A stretch of 64,000 nucleotides of DNA from Gordionus sp. m RMFG-2023 (taxonomy: Eukaryota > Nematomorpha > Gordioida > Chordodea > Parachordodidae). Below are positions 1 through 10,433 of the stretch, piece after piece; the first letter of the stretch is position 1; each line of letters opens with the position of its first letter. Under the pieces are notes generated by a model. The model ran no database searches. It was not told where the DNA came from and was given only the letters and a program-made list of their open reading frames with translations. The position numbers and the translations under genes were made by a program. Where the stretch lies: positions 6,233,743 through 6,297,742 of the forward strand of contig NC_088778.1 in NCBI RefSeq assembly GCF_954871325.1. Direction: 5' to 3'.

Positions 1-600
1 GAGGATAATGAGGAAGTCGAATTCTTGAAATATCTGGGAATTATTTTTGACAGAAAAGGAATAACTAAACAGGATTTAGTAGTAAAATTAAACAAGGTAA
101 GAATCAAATATCGATCTTTTATAAAGGCACGACTTTCAAATTAATATCTCTCTCGTTAAAGACTCGATTTTTTAAAATTTTAGTACTCTCCTACTGCATT
201 ATGGCATTGAGAAATAACGATATTTATCAACAAATGCCTAAGGTATATCATCAAAACCTTCTTTCCTTTTAATACATCCAATAGTATCTTATGGACTAGA
301 TTAGCACCCCTTCCATTATATAGGTTAATAGAATATAGGAAAAGCGAGTTAGTGAGTCATATCCTTAGGCCAGCCCCTAACAGCCTAATCTATCATCATT
401 CATTATATAATCTGAGAGGAGACATCCTTTATAGGTTCCTAACGTACATAAATAGTTGGTTTGGCAGGATACCTAAATCATAGCAGAGATAGGCCTTTCT
501 TGGGAATTCATCAAACGGGCTACTCTAGATAGACGTACATTTAAGATAATCTTGAGCCCAAAACACGACTATATAACGAACACCTGCAGAGGGGGGAGGT
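1..600 (+). mobile_element. LINE (non-LTR retrotransposon) reverse-transcriptase relic
   Basis: Frame 1 opens with residues resembling the C-terminal thumb side of LINE reverse transcriptases: an FLKYLGIIFD motif near base 25, then a K/R-rich helix. After a frameshift near base 140 a second stretch reads LSLKTRFFKILVLSYCIMAL, the usual 'K..lf..lv.S.l.yG' block. A third open stretch from about 285 to 480 (LAPLPLYRLIEYRK and on) looks like the element's C-terminal tail. The frames are broken by stops and shifts, so this is a dead copy cut by the window edge. The clade is not resolved; the match is by motif only. Confidence 0.6.
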
Positions 601-948
601 AAATTCTTCTTTTATAGTGAGATCTCAAATACTTCTACTTGGCCTCAAATTCTTATGTAATTTTGGCTCGAATAATTAAAATTAAACATATCGCAATTCG
701 TTGTATAAGGATTATCGGTTTTTAAACCAGTTTTTCAGCCTATGAGTTAAGTAGACTAAAGGGAAACTAATGTACCACTTTTATATACTAAAATTCAACA
801 ATAATTTAATAGGTTTATAAATTTAATTGTTATAAGTGTATTTGTCAGGATAGCTTCTTGCTCTGTATCCTCCTTCGCCTACTATACTTAATACTAATAC
901 TTCAATTTGATAATATGTAGTTCCACCCTTATATTTAAAATATGCATT

Positions 949-1054
949 ACAAGGTTTGTTGGTACCCTTGAGAAAAAATATCGCCATATCCATATGACAC
1001 ACGTTAGCTCCTATTTTTCAGGTCTGTGACCACGTGTTAAACAAGATAACATAG
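949..1054. repeat. dispersed repeat, copy 1 (partner at 54305-54431)
   Basis: The segment starting ACAAGGTTTGTTGGT and ending near a GTCTGTGACCACGTG block matches 54305-54431 in the same orientation, with scattered substitutions and small gaps. No terminal repeats or coding potential are evident. The second copy ends just upstream of the MRPL50 start codon. Confidence 0.5.
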
Positions 1055-1339
1055 GATTTAGATACCATAACTGCTGAAAAATGATTAAAGATGCCAAAAC
1101 ATATCCCTCTTATATAAACTTCACATCTAATATAAAATAAGGCTATAAAACTATGTATTTTAATTAAGAGCTTCTTATATTTTTCAATAGTGGTATAACT
1201 GATTGAATTTATCATAGATATATTATGTAAGCAAAATATTAGAAACCTAGGACCGAGTAGTTTATTTTGGAACCTAATATTTTAAATCCCTATTATTAGG
1301 TATAAAAATAAGAATAAATGTAATATATTTTTTGAAAAT

Positions 1340-1383
1340 CTGGGCCAGGCAGGGCCGTGCAAATGATACCTCTGAGATCCCTG
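1340..1383 (+). repeat. orphan right end of a GC-rich hAT MITE
   Basis: The sequence ends GGGCCGTGCAAATGATACC followed by TCTGAGATCCCTG. It closely resembles the right terminus of the hAT element ending at 58653. I could not find a matching left terminus or target duplication nearby, so I call it a solo or truncated end. Confidence 0.4.
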
Positions 1384-1444
1384 AAAAAATAAATAAAATG
1401 ATATAAGTAAAATCCTTTTTTATGATTTTTTTTCTTGCAAAATA

Positions 1445-2195
1445 TAGGAAATAATTTAGAATAATCGTTATCTTCAGAATAAGCGAAATTATTCTACCCT
1501 TTTCCTTATTTCTCATTGTACACTACTTATTTACTTTGCCTTCATCCTTCATTTTCTCAATTAATAATCCTTAGCTTCATTCCTTCCTGTTTCGCCTCCA
1601 ACCTCTTTAATTATGCAAACTCATATCGTGTAAATCATTACAGTTTTAACTCTCATTTCGAACCAGAAACACATCCCTAGAAAGAGAAGAGCTAGCTTTG
1701 CATGAAATTTTTCCCACTGACATTTCGGCGTCATCCCAATTGCGCCTCCAAACCTATTGTTAACTTCCATACTTTTTCGCCATTTGATTTCCAAGGTTTT
1801 CCTTTCTCATATTTTTCCTTCTCATATTTTCCCTTACAAACAAAAAATGGCTTCAGTCTGAAAAAATTTTCTTTTCCGGGCTAAATATATCTTTATTATT
1901 TAATAAATCAGCAAAAATATTATTCCTTAGATAAATATTATTTATTTAATGTCCGTCTCGAACAAAATGTATATATATAATTATATTATATAAATAATAT
2001 ATTTAGATATTATATATATTATATTGTTTTAAAAGCAAATATGAACATAATTTATCTCATTTTAAAGCTAATTTAATATAAAAGTGGGTATGGTCAACAA
2101 AAAATATTTTAAAAATCTTCCTTTTTTTAAATAAAGAATTTTATTTTATTTTAATTTTTTTTCTTACTTACCTTTAGCTAATATAATATATTAAA
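1445..2195. repeat. segmental duplication, copy 1 (partner 5945-6665)
   Basis: About 730 bp here align in the same orientation with 5945-6665. Shared blocks include CTTCAGAATAAGCGAAATTA, CGCCTCCAAAC, ATTTATTTAATGTCCGTCT and GTCAACAAAAAATATTTTA. The 60-codon open frame at 1702-1884 lies inside the repeat and is not preserved in the partner, so it is not called as a gene. The piggyBac element and a hAT MITE lie between the two copies. Confidence 0.75.
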
Positions 2196-2612
2196 TTTTT
2201 TTATTCCATATTGAAGTATAGATAGATTTATAAATATATCATTAAAAGAAAATTATTTTTTCAAAATCAATGAATTATTTATTATTTGTGGCAATTTTAG
2301 CTTGGAATATCGCGATATCTATTGAAAGTAAAATAAATTGAAAAAATTATATATAATGTTGTTATATTGGGATATGGAATTAAGGATTTTAAAACCCAAA
2401 CGTTTTATTCGGAATCTTTGAAAAAAAAAATTTCTTTTTATAGTGTGGCTGAAGCCATTTTTCTATGTAAATAAATTTATTAAATTTTTTTAAAAAATAT
2501 TTTAAATCCCAAACCTTCGCGAAAAAGAATAAATACAACCACCATTCTAAATAATAAATATTTTAAAAAAATAGACTTTTTCCCCTCTTTACCATTATAT
2601 TATTATTATAAC

Positions 2613-2907
2613 TAGAGATCTGCAAAAGTAGGCCCCCGGCCCGTACTAGGCACGAGCCCGGCCAGAAGCTAATTTTTTTAAAAAAATCGGATTCGGGCTG
2701 GATCGGGCCTATTATTTTTAAATAAAATTATGGCCGGGTAGGGTCGGGCCTTGGAAATTTTTTAAAATATATTTAAATTTATCAATTTTATATTGAACTT
2801 TTTATGTAAAATAAAAATATTTAGTTCAAGCCGGGCCGGTAAATTTTCTCAAAAAAAATTTCAGGTTCGGGCCGGGCTTGAAAAATTAGGCCCGATGCAG
2901 ATCACTA
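2613..2907. mobile_element. hAT MITE, GC-rich-ended family, with perfect 8-bp TSD
   Basis: A 295-bp non-autonomous element starts TAGAGATCTGC and ends GCAGATCACTA (imperfect terminal inverted repeats). The flanking 8-mers ATTATAAC at 2605-2612 and 2908-2915 are identical, the hAT target-site length. The body alternates AT-rich DNA with CCCGG/GGCCGGG blocks on both strands. The right end is essentially identical to that of the copy at 60774-61391, so they are one family. There is no coding capacity. Confidence 0.85.
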
Positions 2908-3093
2908 ATTATAACTATACAAAAAATAATATGTTATAAAAGTTCGTTCATTTTGTATTAATTTTATTTATATTTTTAGCATAAATAATTTTTTTAATTT
3001 GGCCAGATAAACGAAAGAGCTTGTGCTTAACACAAATTTCGCTGCGCTAAAAACACGTTCAACTGGCCCAGAGGATAGAAGGGTTTATTATGT

Positions 3094-5556
3094 TTAACCC
3101 TGTATTGCATGTACTATGTTAGAATAATTTTTTTTTGGCAAACTAGATTTTTTATTTCTCTCGATACTATTGATAATCTCATGGCTCACTTTTTTTAAAA
3201 AAATTCTAAATTTCTTAGAAGATGAACGGTATGTGGATTAAAATACACATTATGCAATTAAGGATACCAATTTCAATTTTTTCACAATAATTTTTATTAT
3301 ACTCTAAACTATAAATATATATATAATTTTATATAAATACAACAAATATTAAATGTTTGAACATTTTAATTTTCATGAAAATCTATAAAACAATTATTTG
3401 TGGGCGTAAAGCATAAATATACACTACATTTTTTGCAAGATACTTTTGTAATAAATATGCAACCTGGAATTTTACATCTACTCTTTTTATCATTATATTT
3501 GGGCCAGTGAGCTGTGAGGTCTTTCCTAACCTCTTCATTTGGTAAAGATTGGGCTGGTCCTTTTTTACATTTTTCCCGATAACCAGTTTGAACTGATTTT
3601 CGTTTTGGAATATTGTTTGAAGTGCATTTGCCATATTTGCAAAGGACTTCCGCCACCGAAATTTTGAAATTGTACAAACTTAATAGATCCTTGCCTGCTA
3701 TTGATATACTATTATAATCCCGTTTGTATAGCAACCAAGAATTTATAAGTAACATGTCGAATACATGAAATAAAATTCGATGGTACCATTTTCTTGATTT
3801 GGTATGAATTCTATATAATGAAAGTAAAGAATCCATAAGATCTACACCTCCCATTGATTTATTATAAACTTTAACAATGTTTGGACATTTTATCATTATT
3901 TTATCCTTTTTTTTCTATCATATCTTTCGCAATCGATAAGAGGATGTGCACCTACAAAAGTGCTCAATAAGGTCACAGCACGATTGTCGTGCCACTTCAC
4001 TGAATTTAACTCAACCCCGTTTATTATTGTTTTTTTTGAAACAAAAAATCCTCGCCCTTTTTTTTCAACTCCTTATCTGTTGGGAAGTTGATATTTGGTA
4101 GTCGATTACCTCTGACCGTGGCCGCGCAAAATATCCCTCTTTGAGCGAGTACGACTTGCAAATTTGGTGAACAAAACCAGTTATCAAAAAATAATTTATA
4201 ATTAATTTGCTGCGGTATATAAGAAATTAAACGTAGCACAGCATTGCCACTTGCTCCAACATCAGGCAATCCTTCCGCTGGTAGTATTTTCCCAGAGTAT
4301 ACTTCAAAATTATGGAGAAGGCCATCATCTCCGCATAGTAGAAAGACTTTATAGCCCCATTTTTTGGGCTTTTGGGGGTTATATTGCTTTAATCTGCTCA
4401 TCCCTTTGTATGGAATTATTTGCTCATCTACGCAAATATTTTCCCCTATCGATAAAGATTTTAGTATATTATTGGTTATAGTTATCTAGGGTCTAATTTT
4501 ATGAAGTGGGTCATGGCCCTCACTTCCAAGTGGAATAAATTTGTCATTATCATTTATATGAATGAATGATTTGATTTGTTCCCAGCGATTTAGGGTCATG
4601 ACATCAGCCACCTTGGCCTGTCTTGTATTGGTGGCCCAGTAGAGACATGCTCTGGGAAGTAAAATAATTGACATGTAAAAAATAATTCCTATAAATTTTT
4701 CTAATTCATCTATCGATAAATTCAAAGGTTTGTTGGAATTGCATTGAATTGCATATAAATTTGATTCGTAAACAATTAGAGGTAATAAATCAGTGAGATA
4801 TGTATTATAATAATCCATTGGTTTTTTTACTTTATCAACCGTTGGGTTTTCTCCTTTCCACTTTGGAATAATTAACGGTAAATTAGTTAAGCAATTTTTC
4901 CAAATCATTTTTCTCACGATTCCTTTTTCATTATTTATATTTTCATCCTCTTCCGATTCATCACTCTCATTGAAATCTAGATATTTATAGATTATATAAG
5001 AGCATACATTTTAAATATACCTAAATCATTATTTTGGGTTGACAGAAACTCCTCATCAGACGATTCACTTAAATTTGAATCTTCACTATCATTAGGTATG
5101 GTACCACAATTCATAATTCTAAAAATATAAAACTCAAATAAAATACCTTATTTGCATAATGTGTCTTTAAAGCAACGTATGATTATTACAAAATATAATT
5201 ATCAAAAATAATAAATATATATAAAATAATTTCATAAACATTAATTTTTACCTTTTATTTATCTAATTTTAATGTTTTGAATTTTGTCAAATATATTATT
5301 TATCCTTTTACGATGTGTAGAAAATTGAGAAGAAAAATTTTATAAAAAAATAGCCATTTTTAAAAATAGGGTTTATTAAAATGCGAAATTAAAAATTAAT
5401 AATTGATCACGTGGCCCAAATTAAAATTCCAATCGAAGATATAGAATATGGCTACAAATACACACCATGCAATTGATTTAAAATTTATTTATAAAATATT
5501 TATTATATAATTTGTGGTATGTGGCTTGAGATACACAGTATGCAATACAGGGTTAA
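3094..5556 (-). mobile_element. piggyBac DNA transposon, nearly complete
   Basis: Both termini carry TTAA (3094-3097 and 5553-5556), followed inward by a perfect 13-bp terminal inverted repeat CCCTGTATTGCAT (3098-3110; reverse complement at 5540-5552). This is the hallmark piggyBac architecture, and the length of about 2.46 kb is close to classic piggyBac. Subterminal repeats share GGTATGTGG...ATACACA...TATGCAAT; they occur near 3228-3260, 5441-5475 and 5513-5545. The element encodes a transposase on the minus strand with only a few lesions. The clean ends and short lesion list suggest a recent arrival. Confidence 0.93.
3366..5114 (-). pseudogene. piggyBac transposase (DDE_Tnp_1_7), lightly damaged, with a 44-bp intron
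   Basis: The start is at 5114. The acidic N-terminus runs to 5021, a GT-AG mini-intron spans 5020-4977, and the frame resumes at 4976 in phase. The chain contains the family landmarks: an N-terminal domain (about 4917-4500), VDEQIIPYKG with the first catalytic Asp (about 4435), LKQYNPQKPKKWGYK, FFDNWF with the second Asp (about 4190), VKWHDNRAV with the third (about 3985), YNKSMGGVDLMD (about 3860) and a C-terminal Cys-rich zinc module ending at 3366. I see one in-frame stop (TAG at 4486-4488) and two frame changes, near 4025 and 3905, both at A/T homopolymers. All three catalytic Asp residues remain. It cuts and pastes DNA at TTAA sites. Confidence 0.88.
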
Positions 5557-5944
5557 TAAATAAAAAATTCTGAGAATTTATTAATAATATTTTAAGAATG
5601 GTCTCTAATTCCAAAAATACTTATTAAATACTATTATCAAGAATCTTTATTCAGATCCTCACAATTTTTTTTTTATATCTATCAAAATTTAATCAATTCA
5701 ATACTTTTAATTTCATACGTTTTTTTAGATTTGAGCTTCAAGATATCGAGGCTAAAATATTTGAATTAGCACATAATTTTAACTTAAAAAGTTACTTATT
5801 GTCCTATATTTTTTTATTATGTGTAAAATATAATTCTTATTAGTGCCAGGGCTGGGTTAATTCATCTTCATCTTAAGAAATGAGTATTATTGTGATGAAT
5901 GGATTTAGCTAATATTTCTTATAATAAGCTTAGAAAACTTATAA

Positions 5945-6665
5945 AATAGGGAAGGTATTTTAGAATTATCATTATCTTCAGAATAAGCGAAATTATTATG
6001 TTCATAATATCCTTAACCTTATTACTCATTGTAACTATTTGCTTTGCCTTTATCCTTCATTTTTTTCAGTACAACTGATTATATTTCCTGTTTCGTTCTT
6101 CACCTTTGTTAATTAAGTTTTAATTCATATCATGTAAATTCTTATTCAGCTTTAACTCTCCTCTCAAGACACCCTTGAAAAAGAGGTAGCATTGCAGGAA
6201 ACGTTTCCCACTAAATTTTCGCGTCATGCCTTCGCCTCCAAACATATTGCTAACTTCCACACTTTTTCGCTATTTGATTTCCTAGGTAGTTCCTTTCTCA
6301 CATTTTCTTTACAAACAAAAATTTTCTTTTTCGAACTAAATAAATATTTATTGCATAAGTAAAAATATTATTCTTGAGATAATATTATTTATTTAGTGTC
6401 CGTCTAGAACAAAATTTTTCGCCATAAAAGCTATATATATATATAATTATTTTATATAAATAATACATTTTGATATTAATTATATAAATTATATTGTTTT
6501 AATTTCGCATTATAAAATGCTGAATTAATATAAAATTATGTATTAAATTTCAGTAGTCAACGTCAACAAAAAATATTTTAAGAAGCTTCCTTTTTTTTTT
6601 AAATAAAGAATTTTATTTTATTTTTTTGAATTTTTATTTTTAACTTACCCTAATCTAATTTTATA
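5945..6665. repeat. segmental duplication, copy 2 (partner 1445-2195)
   Basis: This matches 1445-2195 in the same orientation with moderate divergence and small indels. Its ends are ragged, without terminal repeats or a target duplication, so a duplication of genomic DNA is more likely than a mobile element. It lies about 390 bp beyond the right end of the piggyBac element. Confidence 0.75.
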
Positions 6666-7565
6666 TATTAGTTTTTTTCTTTTACACCGATTTTTTCCCC
6701 CTATCTTATTAGAGGAGACCGGGGTTATTTCGGACATGGGGTATATCCGGACAGCCTTCGTATTTGAAAACTATTTGACCTTGAGACTTAAAATATATAA
6801 CAATAATATAGGTTTATATTAAAAAAACTGTTTTGTGATAAAAGAACGTTGGAAAACTTTTAATTCAAAAAAACCTTTTTTTTAATAACTAAATGTATTT
6901 TAAAAAGGTGTGCTATATGTAGAAACTAGATACTACCTCCGGGGATATGCCACTATATTCAATTTTAAATTTTTTCAAAAACTTATTAAGCTAAGAACAT
7001 AATTCAAATTTTATTAAATAGTTCTCTGGAATAAAGTTTATTTTATTGTAAATAAGTCTATTACTAAAAATCGAAAAGAGCTATAAAAGAAATTGCTGTT
7101 TTTTTTTCTTTCAATTTTTTTTTCATAGATAAACATATACTCCCTTAATATTTTTACAAATCAGACTGGAAAGAACTAAGAGTTATTAAATCCTATATTA
7201 TACTAATATATAGTAATTTCATTTTTTTAAATTGGGCATTATGCAAAAAAAAGAAGAAGTTAAAACTAAAATCCTAAAAAAAACCCCTGCATTTTCCTGA
7301 ATATTATAGCAATAAATACATTTACTGAATTGTACATTATTATTATAAAAACTAAAAGCGCCTTAATTTGGTAGCATTAGAAGGAACAATTAATAATGAT
7401 TTTATAAATAGTAATAAGGTAATAACCAAGAGCAACAGTCGTCATTGTTTATTCAGAAATTTTACAACTTTTAATTTGAAATAAAAAATTTGTTTTATTT
7501 GGGCCAATGTAGTCCGCCTTGGTTCATCAAAAAATCTATAAATATTATATATATCCATGATGTCA
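6666..7565. other. gene-free AT-rich stretch
   Basis: Low-complexity AT-rich DNA with homopolymer runs. No long open frame, splice-flanked coding block or repeat end was found here. Confidence 0.5.
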
Positions 7566-7830
7566 TCGCCGAGGTGGTGCAGTGGTGTGTGATGAAGACT
7601 TGTAAATCGAAGGTCCCAGGTTCAATCCTGGGAAGGAGCTTAAAATTTTCGGGTTTTTCTTCGATGGTGCATGGCTTTAGACATATGATATGATAAATTT
7701 ATGAGCTGGGAAATGCCACCCCGGTCACCGACAGGCTTGGACAGCCGGGTGCTAGGATACTTGTCCAATAAAACCCAAAAAGAAGGCCAGCTGAACTCGT
7801 GTTCCTCAGAAAGAAAGGAATGAAGGAAAA
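7566..7830 (+). repeat. tRNA-derived SINE
   Basis: The head reads GCCGAGGTGGTGCAGTGG (A box-like TGGTGCAGTGG, about 7574-7584), and GGTTCAATCC at 7619-7628 fits the RNA polymerase III B box with the usual spacing. An unrelated GC-richer body follows and then a purine-rich AAAGAAAGGAATGAAGG tail. The open frame across 7490-7693 is an accident of this repeat. Transcription would start at the head by polymerase III; mobility depends on a LINE in trans. Confidence 0.75.
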
Positions 7831-8119
7831 ATTTAAGAAATTTTAAAAAATTGTCTAATAAAATAAGTCAAAATAAAAAATTATAAAAAAAAATTCGGTA
7901 TTAAAAAGGTCATAAAATCCTTGTTTATTCCAATTTAAGGTCTCAACCTTGGTCACTTATTCAACCCTTAAAACGCTTTTTTAATGAAATGTGATATTTT
8001 TATTTTAAATCTTTTTAACATTGAAAGCTTTTTAAAAGCAACCTTAAAGAAGTGAGCTAAGACAAAGCCTGAAATTTTGAACATCCGTACAAATCTGGTC
8101 AAAGTTATGCAAATAGTAC

Positions 8120-8325
8120 CGGTTTAATCCGTTTTGTTCAGCTTGGATCTCTGATATAACTCTACAATAGCTTTAATTCGCCATAAAATTTAATATAAAA
8201 AATATTTTAATACATTTTCTTTCAGTGTTTCATACTGGATTGATTTTCACTCTACTAAATTTTATGGTAAATTAAAGTTATTGTAGAGTTATATCGGAGA
8301 TCCAATCAGAACCGGAAATAAATTG
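8120..8325. repeat. imperfect inverted repeat (MITE-like)
   Basis: The left arm CGGTTTAATCCG...GGATCTCTGATATAACTCTA is mirrored by TAGAGTTATATCGGAGATCC...TTAAACCGG on the right, giving arms of roughly 75 bp. The corresponding part of the duplicate near 10090-10235 is more decayed. No clear target duplication was seen. Confidence 0.55.
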
Positions 8326-9005
8326 TTAAACCGGTAATAACCGTTATTATTTGCAGATTCATAACCAGATCTGAACAGTTAATAATTTTATCACTCAAAC
8401 ACCTGAACCGAATCGCTATAAATTTTTAACACTGGTTGAACTTTTTAACATAAGAAAATTTATCAATAATATCAAAGTCTATATAAGGAACCATCTTTAG
8501 ATATATTTTTATTTCTATTTGAAGGGTCAACTTGTGTCAATGTTACGGAATACGTCGGTAAATAGTTCCATACTAAATGGATATTTAAAATTGATTAAAA
8601 TAACTATGCTATATGTAGGCCAGTGGGCTAGAGTTGTGGTTTAAAGTTAATGCCAAATTTCACAATTTTTTTAATTCGTTTTAATATATATATATATTAT
8701 TTATCTCATATGATTGACTTCTAGAAATCACATTATATATATGCGGTAGAGTTAGCTTGAAAATGAATGAAAACAATGTATATATGTAGGGCCTAAAATG
8801 AATTTGATAATTTACCTATACCTGCGTTCCATAACAAAAGCATCAATTATTCTTTAGATCTTGGAATTCAATTTCAAAAAAACTTTACTAATTATAACAA
8901 ATTATATATGTATTTAAAATTCATTATCATTATTTTAGTAATCTTTGCTATCAAAATTATAACAAATTTAATACAGAAATAAGTAACAGCATTATTTAGA
9001 TTACC

Positions 9006-9390
9006 ATGACCATGAAATCTAACCTATCAAATGATGGGAAAAATTACGTGTTTTCACCTTACGCATTCACATTATTACTGTCTTCCATGTCTACGAAAAG
9101 AAGAAATGTGCGATCTATTTCCTCGCAACTTCCTTCCAGTAATTCTATCAAAGAGCTAATAAACATGGCTAAAGTTTTGGAGATTCTAAATAAGACCCAG
9201 AACGTCTCTTCAAAATTTTCTATAAAAAAAGCAGATTACACTCGCAGCAATTGAAGGATAGACAACTCAATTCAGAGAAATCCAGGAATGCTATAGGATT
9301 GATCCTTCAAACTGTGGCCATTTCTGGTAAGGCAAGAGGACTTATAATGGAAGTTTGGAAAGAGAAATATTCTATTTTTATAAATACTTA
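9006..9390 (+). pseudogene. serpin-like exon, degraded paralogue
   Basis: The frame contains NYVFSPYAFTLLLSSM, the same block as NYVFSPYAIKLLISFM in the better copy at 12991-14278; NxxFSPxSI is the classic N-terminal serpin helix-B signature. The first open frame stops at 9254. Similarity continues in another frame to about 9390 (AISGKARGLIMEVWKEKYS), where the coding match ends. There is no second exon, so this is a truncated, frameshifted copy made by the local segmental duplication. Confidence 0.65.
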
Positions 9391-9599
9391 AAAGGTTACA
9401 GTATAAATGACCTAAATTTTTATTTAAATATTAACATTTTTCATATCTTTTTAAAAATTATGCTATAAGAAAAAAAAATCAAGCTTGTTGTTATTTTTGA
9501 TATTGAGGCAGCAGAGTAATAAATATATTTTTTAATTTTGAAAAAAAAAAATTTGTTTTTTCTGTCAAAGTAGTTCGTCTTAGTTCATCTAAAAATTTC

Positions 9600-9600
9600 T

Positions 9601-9632
<32 letters not shown>
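9600..9632. repeat. (GAAA)n microsatellite
   Basis: About eight head-to-tail AAAG/GAAA units, in the gap between the two copies of the local duplication. Runs of G and C follow at 9700-9775. Confidence 0.85.
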
Positions 9633-9633
<1 letters not shown>

Positions 9634-10433
9634 GTCAATCATTTCATCTTTATATTGTTATAAGACTATAGGGCCAAATATTTTTTTTTGAATTTTTAAG
9701 GGAGAAGGCGGGGTGGGGGTGGGGGAGGGGGAGGTTGAACCCTTAAGCACCTCACTCCCCCCCCCCTCCTCATGCCTACACCTCTGCTCCTCAATATAAG
9801 AATTGAATAATAAATAAGTATAAATGAAATATAAGTTTAAAAAAAAATTAAGAAATTTAAAAAAATAGGAAAAATTGTCTGATAAAATGAAAATAAAAAA
9901 TTATTATAAAAATTCGGTATTAAAAAGGTCATAAAATTCTTGTTTATTCCAGTTTAAGGTCTCGTCTTAGTTCACTTCCTTAACGCTGCTCTGCTTTTAA
10001 AACGCTTCTAATGTTAAATGTGCCTATCTTAACATTGAAAGCTTTTTAAAAAAATAAGTGAGCTAAGAAAAGGCCCTAAGATTTCCCATTCATTCTAGTA
10101 TCTATCATAAAATTTAAAAGAAATACATTTTCTTTCAATGTTTCTTACTATATTGATTTTTACTTAGTAAATTTTGTGGCAGGCAATTAAAGTTTTTGTA
10201 AAGTAAGATCCAAATTGAACGAAACGGATTAACTGGTAATAACCATTGTTATTTGCAGAACTTTAACCAGATCTGGATGGTTAAAAATTTTGCCATTTAA
10301 ATCTATAACCGCTAAAATGTTTTAAAAAATTTATCAATAAAATCAAATTTATGAAAAATATTATCAATCAATTTGATTGATGAGTAGGAAACCATCTTTA
10401 GATATTTTTTTTATCGCTATTTGCAGTGCCAAC

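Larger units (their letters stand above)
7830..9400. repeat. segmental duplication, copy 1 (partner 9840-10433 plus 12049-13400)
   Basis: Two long blocks recur downstream in the same orientation: about 7845-8560 with 9845-10430, and about 8600-9400 with 12600-13400. Shared landmarks include ATTCGGTATTAAAAAGGTCA, AAGGTCTC and TTAATGC(C/T)AAATTTCACAA, and both copies end in a serpin-like exon. Copy 1 lacks the hAT element inserted in copy 2, so the duplication probably predates that insertion. Confidence 0.8.

Noticed and set aside
1018-1884. Small frames at 1018-1215, 1274-1516 and 1702-1884
   Set aside because: Ile/Phe/Lys-rich noise or repeat DNA; not conserved in the duplicate copy where one exists.
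7490-7693. 67-codon open frame
   Set aside because: It runs through the tRNA-derived head of a SINE.
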